DNA of 48,952 bases from Halorubrum yunnanense (GCF_026586675.1 NZ_JAODIX010000006.1:1-48952), one strand, 5' to 3'. Positions 1-8,081 are shown, counted from the first letter of the stretch. Notes: generated by a model not told the origin, from the letters alone. Program-made: numbers and translations.

Positions 1-356
1 CGGGTTAATCTGGCGGAATATTACAGTAAGAGCGTCCGAGACCGTCGTCACTAGGCGGTAAAACAAGGCAACCGACGTTCAATTCGGTCGAACCGATCAA
101 CGTCGACACCCCCGCAGAGTTCGGATACGGCGAGGGCCGTGACGACGCTGCCACCGAGACAACCGTCGAAAACGAGGGCGGCCCTGCCCATGATGCGCTC
201 GGTCAGTTCTCCCGGCGCGTCTTCACTGAAGGTGGCGACGACATTGAAGAGGTCGAACAGACGACTGAGAATCTCCCAGACAATCGTCTCACCACATTAA
301 ACGGGACCATCGACACACTCGGCATCGAAGCCGATTCAGAAATCGCTCCTGTCGAG

Positions 357-1310
357 GTGGAAAGCAAAAATGCCACCAAAGCGGCGAATACCCTCCGGAA
401 CGCTGAACGAGGGATGGCTGCCGACCGGCACGTCATCTTCGTGTATAACCAATCTGACGTTGAGCGTGGGTACAATCACCTCGATGAGCCGTACAAAAAA
501 CGGCTCGAAGACAGAGTATCCCTCTACAACGGGACCGATCGCGCAACAGCCATCGATGGCCGGCCCCTCGTCCGCCGTGGCGACGGCGCCACTACCTACC
601 ATCTCAAATCGCAGACGCTCATCGCAAGCGATGATCAGGGTGAACTTACGCGGGGGCCAGCCCCCGACGACGTTGGAACCTTCGACTGGCCGATCATCGG
701 CGAGAGCGACTCGATGGCGACCGAGGACGCACCGTCGAACCGGTGTGGCTACTACCGGAAGACCGACGACGGTGACCATCGTGTCGAAACAGCCGACGGC
801 GACGCGATCGCAACGTACAGCGAAAAACAGGCATTTCTCGCCGACTGGACGTGGATTCGTGAACCGCACGTCCCGGTGGCACCGAGTTACCTGAACCACG
901 TGACCATCACGTACCGCGACGAGGAGACGAATCAGCTCCACGTGTACGATCCATCCCCAGAGTGGGAGACGCACGATCGGACGGACTCGCAGGAGGCTGG
1001 TGTCCTCGCTTTCCATGACCGCCTCATCGTCGAGCGGAATGGCCCAGAGTTGACCTACGAGGAACTTGACGACACGTTTAGCTCGTGGTTTGAGGGCCAG
1101 TCGCAGTTTGACGCCCCGGTGCGGTCGGTGCTTGGCGGGTATCTCCCCGATCCGTTCAAAGACGCGAAAACGGGCGGGACAGGCAACGACTATCGCTACT
1201 TCGATGGGTACGACTGGCTGTTTGCCCCTGGGATCGACTCGCCCCATCAAGCAGGACCGCCCGCTGATTACGATCCGGACGATACGGAAGCACAATCCGA
1301 GACTGAGTAA
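357..1310 (+). CDS. 5'-broken accessory protein with a possible PD-(D/E)XK-like motif
   Basis: This is an acidic protein of about 317 residues from a GTG at 357. I do not recognise the family. The frame is open without any ATG, GTG or TTG back to a stop at 27-29. The translation upstream of 357 looks like ordinary haloarchaeal protein, so the original N-terminus is probably missing. A second frame open from base 1 to a stop at 52-54 also reads like coding sequence (ends SVRDRRH), so a frameshift near 30-54 may have split one gene. Around residues 1-4 the stretch VEVESKN, followed by a hydrophobic strand HVIFVYNQ, resembles the E-x-K half of a restriction-type nuclease fold; this is only a suggestion. 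It is followed 134 bases later by another large unknown gene on the same strand, as in haloarchaeal plasmid or integrative-element clusters. Confidence 0.6.
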   Translation: MESKNATKAANTLRNAERGMAADRHVIFVYNQSDVERGYNHLDEPYKKRLEDRVSLYNGTDRATAIDGRPLVRRGDGATTYHLKSQTLIASDDQGELTRGPAPDDVGTFDWPIIGESDSMATEDAPSNRCGYYRKTDDGDHRVETADGDAIATYSEKQAFLADWTWIREPHVPVAPSYLNHVTITYRDEETNQLHVYDPSPEWETHDRTDSQEAGVLAFHDRLIVERNGPELTYEELDDTFSSWFEGQSQFDAPVRSVLGGYLPDPFKDAKTGGTGNDYRYFDGYDWLFAPGIDSPHQAGPPADYDPDDTEAQSETE

Positions 1311-1444
1311 CAGAGCTTCGCCGCGTGAAGCACGACCACCGTTGCGGAGTCGACTTTCGACCCACGGAGGAACCGACATCCCATTTTTCGACCGCACTGT
1401 GAATTCCACACCAACCGAGACCAATAACATCATTAACGCCCATT

Positions 1445-3472
1445 ATGTACAATACAGACCACACGTGGCAAGCGCTCGAGATTGTCCGCGATCCGCGAGC
1501 GTCGCGGCCCCGCCACGCCACAGCACTCCAGACAACGCTCGCCACGATCGTCCATAACGCGATTTGGACGTACGATTGTGGACCAGTCACCTACCTCTCG
1601 CTCCCCGGCGTTACTCGCCAGCGGACGCTGCTGCGGGCCGGCACACCCCCCGACCGGTCACCACCGCCACTCGCGGAGGTCGACACGAGCGACATCGCAC
1701 CCGGGACACAGACCCTTGCGGCGCTTGCCGATCAGCATACCGCTGGTGACATCGGGCTTGCAATTGCCGATGTCGAAACGGCCCCAATTGGCCAAACGAG
1801 CGCGTACACCCAACGGCTACTCGCAGCAGACGCGAGCGCACCCGACTCATTCTCGACAACCCCAGCAGCGCTGGCGCCAGTCCTCGACAGCGTCAGCAGC
1901 CAGCCGCATGCGTTCAGTGTCGTCGCCGAGCGTGGCTCAGACGATCAGATCGAACTAGCGATTCGACTCGGTGAGTTTCCACCAGCTCGCCAGATTTACT
2001 CTCGAAAACGGCTGGCCCAGACAGAGCCCGGATCGCTCAGCAACGTGATTGACGCCCCCGGTCTCCTCACTAATTGGGACCTCCCAGCCCGAGCCGGGTG
2101 GACGCAACGGCACGAAGATCGACTCGCAACTGACCGCCCACTACTGCGACAGCGCCGTCACTCTCGGTTCACTGACACCCCGACGAAGCAAGCACTTGCC
2201 CAGACTGCGTCATTCCACGAGTACGCCCAACTGTGGCCCCGGGTACCCGCAGATCCCCTCGAACAAGTGTACACCAAGTGTGGGGTTACCGGGCGATTGA
2301 CAGCGACAACGAGCCAGCTTCCAGCCGTCTATCCCGTTGTAGGCCGGCTTTACCCGACATCCGTCTGGGAGCAGGTGGATGGGCGCGCTCCCATCCGGAT
2401 AACCCCCGTCACAACGATTGCGGTCCCACACGGGATGCGCATCGCAGAGACCGATCCGACCGCCCATGCAACGCGATCAACACCAGTGTCAGAGACAACA
2501 TCGACGTTCGAACAGGCGGTGCGACGGTGGTGTCTCGAACATGGTGAAACGATCGCGTCGGTAGAAACGGCCCCGCCAGGCGGCGCGTTTCTCCGAACTG
2601 CAGCCGATGGCACCCGGACGCTCGCGTATCTTGCGACGACGGAGTCGCTTGCTCCGGGACGACTCCTTGCCGCCGTGTGGTGGGCATACCACGAATCAAC
2701 TGTCGCAGGCGTGAGCGTCTTTGCCCCGTCACAGGCCCGCGCGACGGCAGCGGCGAGGATCATCGGCCGGCCATTCAAACCGGCCAGTCCGGACGCGTTG
2801 ACCGAGCTATATCGCCAGCCAACGGCGCTCTCAAGGGGGGAAACGGTTGCAGTCCGTCCACTCGAACTCCCACCAGAACGATGGCACCTGACCCCGGACA
2901 ACGACCTTCGCTGTGTGATCGATGGGACGGTTGTTGCACGGGGATCGCTGACGGCGCCGCTTGAGACGTTTCTCAAGCAGGTGACCCGCGTGACTCCAAC
3001 CGACAAACACATCACCCTCACGTACCCTGACGGCTCAACACGGACCTATGAGAGCCGCGACGCGGTCCAGGACGTTGCGGCCCCACTCCGCGCTCCGGCC
3101 CGGCCCGTCCACCTCGCTATGGGGCGTGAATCAGCCAGTGTCTTCGCACAGGACGGACCGAATTTTACCGGGGTGCGATATCCGCCGACCGCCCGTGCGC
3201 TCTCGAACCGTGATCGGCAGGCCATCGCTACCGCGTTTTGGGAGACGTACACTGTTCCAGACACAACCAGCACCCTACAGCGGCAGACGATACGACCAGA
3301 GATTGTCTCGTACGCTCGTCACCAAACTGACCGGCCGGCTCGGCCGCCGGGATGGGTTCAGCTTCGTGATCAATATGGTGACACGTCCTCGGTGCCTCCG
3401 TCCAACTTATCGATCAGCATCGAAGGCCGAAGGCTCCGATATACACCACCTGCTCGCGACGATTGCGAGTAG
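1445..3472 (+). CDS. Large hypothetical protein of a haloarchaeal accessory element
   Basis: The frame encodes 675 residues from an ATG at 1445. No catalytic motif, signal peptide or membrane segment is recognisable. The composition is rich in Thr, Ala, Pro and Arg and less acidic than the core genes further right. The protein starts MYNTDHTWQALEIVRDPRAS and ends with basic and acidic residues (TPPARDDCE). It lies downstream of the broken gene at 357-1310 in the same direction and is followed by an AT-rich gene-free stretch, so it is probably the last gene of that transcription unit. It could be a structural or DNA-processing component of a plasmid or integrative element. This is inferred from context only. 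Confidence 0.7.
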   Translation: MYNTDHTWQALEIVRDPRASRPRHATALQTTLATIVHNAIWTYDCGPVTYLSLPGVTRQRTLLRAGTPPDRSPPPLAEVDTSDIAPGTQTLAALADQHTAGDIGLAIADVETAPIGQTSAYTQRLLAADASAPDSFSTTPAALAPVLDSVSSQPHAFSVVAERGSDDQIELAIRLGEFPPARQIYSRKRLAQTEPGSLSNVIDAPGLLTNWDLPARAGWTQRHEDRLATDRPLLRQRRHSRFTDTPTKQALAQTASFHEYAQLWPRVPADPLEQVYTKCGVTGRLTATTSQLPAVYPVVGRLYPTSVWEQVDGRAPIRITPVTTIAVPHGMRIAETDPTAHATRSTPVSETTSTFEQAVRRWCLEHGETIASVETAPPGGAFLRTAADGTRTLAYLATTESLAPGRLLAAVWWAYHESTVAGVSVFAPSQARATAAARIIGRPFKPASPDALTELYRQPTALSRGETVAVRPLELPPERWHLTPDNDLRCVIDGTVVARGSLTAPLETFLKQVTRVTPTDKHITLTYPDGSTRTYESRDAVQDVAAPLRAPARPVHLAMGRESASVFAQDGPNFTGVRYPPTARALSNRDRQAIATAFWETYTVPDTTSTLQRQTIRPEIVSYARHQTDRPARPPGWVQLRDQYGDTSSVPPSNLSISIEGRRLRYTPPARDDCE

Positions 3473-4072
3473 ATGTATCAGTTTTAGAATGTTCTTTCGT
3501 GTTGGCGGGACTGCCGTTGATACCGATCCTTCTAGAGGGCTGGCCGACAAAATAAAGGCACATATCGGTTCCGGTCTAATATATTAGTATCTTGGTGGAT
3601 AGAGGTTAGTAAGTAAGAGATTGGTAGGCTGTTGCAGCGGTGGCGACGCAAATAAGAAGCATGATTGTCGGTTGTCTACGAGTGAGAGGGGGTACAATAT
3701 GGGTGAGATGGACGGAGGGGGTATCAACGGGAGATCGACATCCCGTCAGCCAATTAGTGGGGTCAATTTCCGACTGATAAGAAGAATAAGCCCCTCCAAC
3801 GGAATCATACTGAGACCTAACCAGTTGCGGCACGCCAGGGCGGAGCCACGAACATGACTTCCTCAGAGAGATCCCCAACAGAAGGTGGATACTTATTATT
3901 GGGTACGTGATGATTCTCCGTATTATTTGGTGTTTTCTCAGTCTCCGATCGGAGGCCCTCCGATCTGAATCGCTTGGTCCGTCCAGCGAGAGCGATCATA
4001 TCTATCTGATTTTCTATGTATGATGAGTTGCCTGGTCATCGGTGTCGATCGATCTGTAACCGGTGTCTGAGA
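3473..4072. other. Gene-poor AT-rich stretch with one perfect hairpin
   Basis: No convincing coding sequence is visible. The open frames on both strands are short and lack haloarchaeal composition. A perfect inverted repeat occurs at 3947-3965, with arms GATCGGAGG and CCTCCGATC separated by one base. It could be a protein-binding palindrome or a hairpin; no neighbouring gene shows which. Confidence 0.5.
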
Positions 4073-4204
4073 GGTACCGAAGCGCATTCGTCTTTAGTTA
4101 AGAGCAAAATCGCGGTACAGCGACGGGATTAGTTAGCAGAGAGCAGTCTTCTATTCGCCTAAGGCGGTGCCGATATTAACACAGTCAATTTGCGATTTCG
4201 GATA

Positions 4205-4237
4205 ACGCTCTAAGAAGTTCGTGCACCGAGTGCACGG
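4205..4237. repeat. 33-bp direct repeat with GTGCAC palindrome, copy 1 (downstream of RHH gene)
   Basis: It matches 4456-4488 at 28 of 33 positions by hand count. Its core is a perfect palindrome at 4220-4236: CGTGCAC, three bases, GTGCACG. It sits seven bases beyond the stop codon of the RHH gene. This is a likely protein-binding site, with the RHH protein itself the obvious candidate ligand. Confidence 0.65.
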
Positions 4238-4243
4238 ACTTCT

Positions 4244-4447
4244 CTACGAGTCAGATCGTTTCCGATTGCGGATAACCAGCTCTCGGGTCTTTTCTATTCT
4301 CTCTTCGTCATTCTGCAAATATGCTGTGAGGATCGCTTCAACGACCTCGGAGCGGCTTGCTCCGAGATCTGAGCATTCATCCACGAGTGTATCGAGCTCT
4401 TCGACGAGTTCAGTTCGTACGGAGACACCCATTTTGGTTCGAGCCAT
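4244..4447 (-). CDS. Ribbon-helix-helix (CopG/VapB-like) DNA-binding protein
   Basis: The protein is 67 residues from the ATG at 4447 (MARTKMGVSVRTELVEELD). The pattern is a short N-terminal beta-strand (KMGVSVRTEL), helix A (VEELDTLVDECSD), a turn, then helix B (SRSEVVEAILTAYLQ) and a basic tail. This is a classic RHH_1/CopG fold that dimerises to bind palindromic operators. A longer start at 4486 would begin inside the upstream palindrome and add an atypical N-terminus, so I prefer 4447. The gene is bracketed by near-identical 33-bp repeats, the upstream one lying 9-41 bases before the start codon. This suggests autoregulation or a role in copy control or transposition. No partner toxin gene is adjacent. 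Confidence 0.78.
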   Translation of the reverse strand: MARTKMGVSVRTELVEELDTLVDECSDLGASRSEVVEAILTAYLQNDEERIEKTRELVIRNRKRSDS

Positions 4448-4455
4448 AATATTAG

Positions 4456-4488
4456 ACGCTCTTAGAAACACGTGCACCAAGTGCACGG
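4456..4488. repeat. 33-bp direct repeat with GTGCAC palindrome, copy 2 (operator-like, upstream of RHH gene)
   Basis: The palindrome at 4471-4487 has arms CGTGCAC and GTGCACG with a three-base spacer. On the minus strand it covers the region about 24-40 bases before the RHH start codon, where box A and BRE elements normally lie. Binding here should affect transcription of the RHH gene. Confidence 0.65.
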
Positions 4489-4618
4489 TAAGCTTATCGG
4501 CTTATCGCAATTCAGATCAAAATATTATCATAATAAATCTCAGCCGCTACTTGCACAGCAAAGTAATCGTGCTGCTGTCTTACGATTCCTTAACTAAAGA
4601 CGAATGGTACCGAAGCGC

Positions 4619-5207
4619 GCCGTGTCGGATAGCGACTTCTTTCTGATCGAACGGGTGGTCGTCGGTCTCGCCTCCGCGCTGGACAGTGTCCCTGTACTCA
4701 CACAGTCGGGGCTTTTTTGATCTGATCTTGTTCTTCTTATCAGCCGTATCTATACCCCTCTAACCGGCCCCCGTACGCGGGTTTGTCGTGATATCCCCTA
4801 TCTCTTGATGGACTTCATCTAACTGGGGATCTAACTCTCTGACTAGTCGATTATCTTTCGAGAGTAGATCGGAAAGTGGTCAATAAGCCCGCTACACTGC
4901 TGTGAGCATGGGTAGTAGCCAACCTCATGTGTCTCCTTCAGAGAGATTTCTGCTTGTTCTCCCCGTAAACCTCTGGGTTGATGGCTTCGTCACAACCCGG
5001 TCCGGTGAGTGGGATTGTTATCTCGTATTCAATCGGCCACAGATAGTGTGAAGCACCCCATCATTGAGATTTAGCCTACTATCTGCATATCCGTGGATAT
5101 CCCGTATTTTGAGATCGGTCCAGCCGATCTGTTTGTATCCCTCGCTAGGAGTGAGAGGGCGAAAGAGAGGGGAAGCAAAGCCTCCCGTTCGTCCGCTCAG
5201 TGCAATT
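4619..5207. other. Gene-poor AT-rich stretch
   Basis: No supported gene is visible on either strand. A run of six T at 4713-4718 could act as a T-rich archaeal terminator for plus-strand transcription. Short open frames here lack the acidic composition and strong third-position GC bias of the neighbouring genes. Confidence 0.45.
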
Positions 5208-5375
5208 ATGAGTTGGAACACCCAGCAAGTCACGCCTCAAATCGACAGCGAGCCCTCTGTATCGTTTCGCTTGTCGATTCCGGGCGTGCCATGGACACCT
5301 GAATCGACATCAACCAACGCGACCGGTACCGTGTGGAGCTCAGATCTGAACGGCTCACTATCTCGATCACGATGA
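5208..5375 (+). CDS. Possible 55-residue leader or remnant protein overlapping the HNH gene
   Basis: The frame starts MSWNTQQVTPQIDSE at the ATG 5208 and stops at 5373-5375. Its TGA overlaps the HNH start in an ATGA arrangement, which is typical of translational coupling. The sequence is rich in Ser and Thr with no domain I recognise. It may be a real small gene, a truncated remnant of a longer gene, or chance. Confidence 0.35.
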   Translation: MSWNTQQVTPQIDSEPSVSFRLSIPGVPWTPESTSTNATGTVWSSDLNGSLSRSR

Positions 5376-6043
5376 CAGACGAATTCCGACAAGCAGTGTA
5401 TGATGCATGGGGTCGTGAGTGCTTGATCTGCGGGCGGTCGCCGGAAGGTTGGCTCCAAGCGGCTGTCGGCGGTGGGCACCAGGACAAACTCTCGTTACAC
5501 CACCTCAACGGCGACGATACAGACGATCGAGTCGCGAACGCCATCCCGCTGTGTCAGAGTTGTCATGTCCACATCCACCGGGTAGACGAGCCGCCGTACC
5601 GGCAGTGGCACCGCCAGCTCCCAATCGCGGATCGGCATGCGTGGAACGCCCACCGGGAAGAATACGCCGAGACACCACAGCTAACGGCAAAAGAAGCTTC
5701 GTGGCGGTACGGAGACGACGACGGCACCCCGCGGAGTACGTCGTATCTCCGGTACGAACGAGACGTCACTGACTCCGATGACGGGTTCAATACGGAGGCA
5801 ATCTGGAGTGACGGCGGCCACCGTGAACAGCCAGCAGATATCCAGGAAGCCACCATCGAGTACACACTCGAAGACTCCGGACGCTACCGAATACGGTTCG
5901 TTGAACGTCACGACGGCCCCGGGTGGTGGCGTGTCGTCGATAAATGGACCGACAGTGTCTGGCACCCCGTCGACCGTAAACCGATCGCTGATGTCGACGT
6001 CATCCTCGAGTACGGCGCTAACGATGGCAAGCGATCGAACTGA
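5372..6043 (+). CDS. HNH endonuclease domain protein
   Basis: The protein has 223 residues from ATG 5372. A start at 5333 is possible but would add 13 residues before MTDEFRQAVYD. The N-terminal half carries a zinc-finger-type HNH core: CLIC near residues 18-21, then LSLHHLNGDD about 25 residues later, then NAIPLCQSCHVHIH. The paired cysteines bind Zn and the His/Asn residues form the beta-beta-alpha-metal active site that nicks or cuts DNA. The C-terminal half is a beta-rich region without a known motif. The gene is isolated, with an AbrB-like gene converging from the right. HNH proteins of this kind occur in haloviruses, plasmids and defence islands; the target here is unknown. Confidence 0.85.
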   Translation: MTDEFRQAVYDAWGRECLICGRSPEGWLQAAVGGGHQDKLSLHHLNGDDTDDRVANAIPLCQSCHVHIHRVDEPPYRQWHRQLPIADRHAWNAHREEYAETPQLTAKEASWRYGDDDGTPRSTSYLRYERDVTDSDDGFNTEAIWSDGGHREQPADIQEATIEYTLEDSGRYRIRFVERHDGPGWWRVVDKWTDSVWHPVDRKPIADVDVILEYGANDGKRSN

Positions 6044-6058
6044 ACAGTAGGATAGTCA

Positions 6059-6328
6059 TCAGTTGGTCTCCGAGAAGACGGGATCGTCCTCGTGACCTGC
6101 GAGGTCATGGGTTTCAGACCCACCGCCCTCCATCGAGACTGGATCGAAGTCGTCGAACGCGCCGTACCGCTGCTTGACGATTTCCACAGAGAGGTTCCCT
6201 TTTTCATCAGCGTTCCACCGGAGTTTGTCGCCCGGCTCGATGTCGAGCCGTCGACGGAGGTCCGCTGGGATCGTGACCATCCCTCGATCGCTGACCTTGG
6301 TTTCTGTGGGAGTTTCTTCAGTTGCCAT
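6059..6328 (-). CDS. AbrB/SpoVT-type transition-state regulator
   Basis: The protein has 89 residues from the ATG at 6328. The longer frame upstream has atypical composition and overlaps the decayed nucleotidyltransferase, so it is not used. Residues 10-45 contain the swapped-hairpin AbrB signature: TKVSDRGMVTIPADLRRRL followed by IEPGDKLRW. The C-terminal half is acidic and low in complexity. Such proteins bind DNA as dimers and act either as stand-alone regulators or as antitoxins. No PIN or other toxin gene follows in the same direction, so a regulator role is more likely. A TATA-like sequence lies about 30 bases before the start codon on the minus strand. Confidence 0.85.
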   Translation of the reverse strand: MATEETPTETKVSDRGMVTIPADLRRRLDIEPGDKLRWNADEKGNLSVEIVKQRYGAFDDFDPVSMEGGGSETHDLAGHEDDPVFSETN

Positions 6329-6405
6329 ACTCAGCGGTATACGTTCACGCACAATACATATTGCGCCGCATGTGGATGTTTGGAGAACGGTCAGACCTCG
6401 CTCCC

Positions 6406-6578
6406 ATGCAAGCAGTCGTCCTCGCCGCGAGCAAGAGTACGCGCCTCCAGCCCTCACGGAAGACAAGCCGAGGGTGCTCGTCGAAGGTATCGGAACGTCC
6501 CTGATAGAGGATATCTTCGAGAGCCTGATCGACTCGGAAGCCACCGAACTCATCGTCGTCGGCTACGAGGTCGAGTAG
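6406..6578 (+). pseudogene. Decayed N-terminal fragment of a sugar-1-phosphate nucleotidyltransferase
   Basis: From the ATG at 6406 one frame reads MQAVVLAASKSTRLQP, the degenerate nucleotide-binding loop of RfbA/GlmU-type enzymes (normally MQAVVLAAGxGTRLRP). After a frame change around 6450 the next frame continues ALTEDKPRVLVE, then GTSLIEDIFESLI and ATELIVVGYEVE before a stop at 6576. That order matches the usual LTxxxPKxLVxVxGKPLLEHxL...LxxxGxxEIxVVxGY of this family. The GxGTR loop has lost glycines and everything after about 57 residues is gone. It is therefore a frameshifted, truncated remnant and not a working gene. Confidence 0.75.
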
Positions 6579-6592
6579 AGTATGGAACTTAC

Positions 6593-6632
6593 AAGGCTAA
6601 AACCCCGCCTTCAGGGCGGAGAGGATGCCAAT
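6593..6632 (+). mobile_element. Minimal TTAC-anchored hairpin element (IS200/IS605 end relic)
   Basis: A target-like TTAC at 6589-6592 is followed by about 40 bases: AAGGCTAAAA, a hairpin CCCCGCC-TTCA-GGGCGG, then AGAGGATGCCAAT. The hairpin followed by GGATGYCAA is the same right-end signature seen in the larger element at 47579-48072. No transposase is present. It is most likely a solo end or an internally deleted derivative. Confidence 0.6.
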
Positions 6633-6884
6633 TCGTCTGTTTCCGTGTTAGTAACCGAGAGTCGGAGCATGTCGGGCAGACACCCCTCATTTCGTCTGTT
6701 CTCGCAGTAGAGCGATGGGCGCTCCATGGGTAGCTATCGACCACACCCCTCATTTCGTCTGTTCTGTATCACATAGTTCGGGTACTGATCCTCCCGCCGG
6801 CTGCAACGAGAAAACAGACGAAACATAGTAAACAGACGAACGTTACTTTTAAGTTAGTAAGTAGTGTTACTCAAAATATCAACG
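6632..6884. other. Replication-origin region upstream of orc1: two full ORBs, three half boxes and an AT-rich tract
   Basis: Two identical 22-bp boxes, CACCCCTCATTTCGTCTGTTCT, lie at 6681-6702 and 6744-6765. Shorter cores are present at 6632-6642 (TTCGTCTGTTT) and inverted at 6813-6822 and 6831-6840 (AACAGACGAA). Between the boxes and the orc1 start lies the most AT-rich part (6840-6884), a suitable unwinding site. The same 22-bp box recurs inverted beyond the gene. Archaeal Orc1/Cdc6 proteins bind such origin recognition boxes, which in haloarchaea include a G-rich stretch (here GAGGGGTG on the minus strand). A TTTTAAG box A at about 6845-6851 probably drives orc1. Confidence 0.8.
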
Positions 6885-8081
6885 ATGTCTAAAGATCTCT
6901 TTGCGGAGATGACTGAGACGCTCTTTGAGGACAAAGCCATTCTCTCGGAGGAGTATCGTCCGGACGTTATCGTCGAACGAGACGACGAAATCGATGCGTA
7001 TCGATCGGCGCTCAAAGACGTACTTTTCGGCCGGAATCCCGCGAACGTGTTTATTTATGGAAAAACTGGTGTCGGAAAGACGGCCGTCACGGAGTACATG
7101 ATGAACGCTCTCCAGACGGAAGTACAACGACGGGACGAAGCCGAAGAACTCCACGTTCATTTCCGGAACTGTAACGACGACAGCGTCTACAGAACGGTTC
7201 GATCGCTCATAAATAGCATCCGTGAGGACGACGGAGAGACGTTTCCGGAAACCGGCCTCTCGACATCGCATGCCCTCGAAACGTTATACGAAGAAATGGA
7301 GACACGTGGCGGTACATTTCTGTTCATTCTTGACGAAATCGACCACCTTTCTGACCCTGATACACTACTGTACGAGCTCCCGCGCGCCCGAGCAAACGGT
7401 CATCTTGACGCTTCCCGAGTCGGCGTGATCGGGATCAGCAACAACTACACGTTCCGTTCGTCACTGAGCCCGAAAGTCAAAGACACGCTGATGGAGAAGG
7501 AACTGGCCTTTTCGCCGTACGACGCAGATGAACTCCAGTCGATTCTCACCGCTAGAGCTGAGAAGGCACTTGTTGATGGAGCATGTGAAGACTCCGCTAT
7601 TAAGCTCGCAGCCGCGAAGGCCGCGAAAGATACCGGAAGCGCACGGCAGGCGATTGACCTCCTCCGCGAGGGCGGCGATGTCGCCGAAGAACAGGGAGCG
7701 ACGGCGATCACCGACGACCATATCGAGGTAGCTGCCGCACGCGTTCAGCGAGGTCGTGTCCAAGACAAGCTGCGCGACCAGACCATGCACGGGCAGCTCA
7801 TCTTAGAGTCGCTCGCACGGATCGAAGTGAATGGGGATGTTCCTGCACGGTCAAAAGAAATTCAGGCGGCGTACGAACGCGTCGCACGAAACTGGGGTCA
7901 CGATCCACTAACCACGTTAAAAAGTATCCAGAACCATCTCGCGGATCTCACGATGCTCGGGTTTCTCGAACGGACCGAACAGAACGAGGGACGCGCAGGT
8001 GGTGTTCACTACCGATACGAACTCGCGTTGGATCCCGACATTATCTTGGAGACGCGCGAGTCGATCGAGAATCAGCCGTAG
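6885..8081 (+). CDS. orc1: Orc1/Cdc6 family replication initiator
   Basis: The protein has 398 residues from ATG 6885 (MSKDLFAEMTETLFEDKAIL). It is an AAA+ ATPase: Walker A GKTGVGKTAVTE near residues 60-71, Walker B FLFILDEIDHL, sensor-1 region GVIGISNN, an arginine-containing helical lid (TGSARQAIDLL), and a C-terminal winged-helix domain of about 100 residues (SLARIEVNGDVPARSKEIQ onward). It would bind the flanking ORB repeats and load the MCM helicase. Length and architecture fit intact haloarchaeal Orc proteins. Its setting in accessory DNA, with its own set of inverted boxes on both sides, suggests the origin of a plasmid or integrated element and not the main chromosomal oriC. Confidence 0.95.
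   Translation: MSKDLFAEMTETLFEDKAILSEEYRPDVIVERDDEIDAYRSALKDVLFGRNPANVFIYGKTGVGKTAVTEYMMNALQTEVQRRDEAEELHVHFRNCNDDSVYRTVRSLINSIREDDGETFPETGLSTSHALETLYEEMETRGGTFLFILDEIDHLSDPDTLLYELPRARANGHLDASRVGVIGISNNYTFRSSLSPKVKDTLMEKELAFSPYDADELQSILTARAEKALVDGACEDSAIKLAAAKAAKDTGSARQAIDLLREGGDVAEEQGATAITDDHIEVAAARVQRGRVQDKLRDQTMHGQLILESLARIEVNGDVPARSKEIQAAYERVARNWGHDPLTTLKSIQNHLADLTMLGFLERTEQNEGRAGGVHYRYELALDPDIILETRESIENQP

Larger units (their letters stand above)
4073..4618. mobile_element. Mobile cassette with 17-bp inverted ends and 13-bp direct repeats, carrying an RHH gene
   Basis: Seen directly: a 17-bp sequence at 4086-4102 (ATTCGTCTTTAGTTAAG) recurs as its exact reverse complement at 4589-4605. 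Immediately outside both ends is the same 13-bp sequence GGTACCGAAGCGC (4073-4085 and 4606-4618) in direct orientation. That is the arrangement of terminal inverted repeats plus a target-site duplication around a 520-bp element. No transposase is inside; the only credible gene is a small ribbon-helix-helix protein (4244-4447). IS4-family transposons are known to make long duplications of roughly this size and to have transposase-free passenger derivatives (mobile insertion cassettes). Assignment to that family here is inference, because I do not recognise the end sequence. Confidence 0.72.

Noticed and set aside
3606-3878. Two overlapping short frames on opposite strands
   Set aside because: Neither has acidic haloarchaeal composition, a recognisable domain or a promoter; likely chance.
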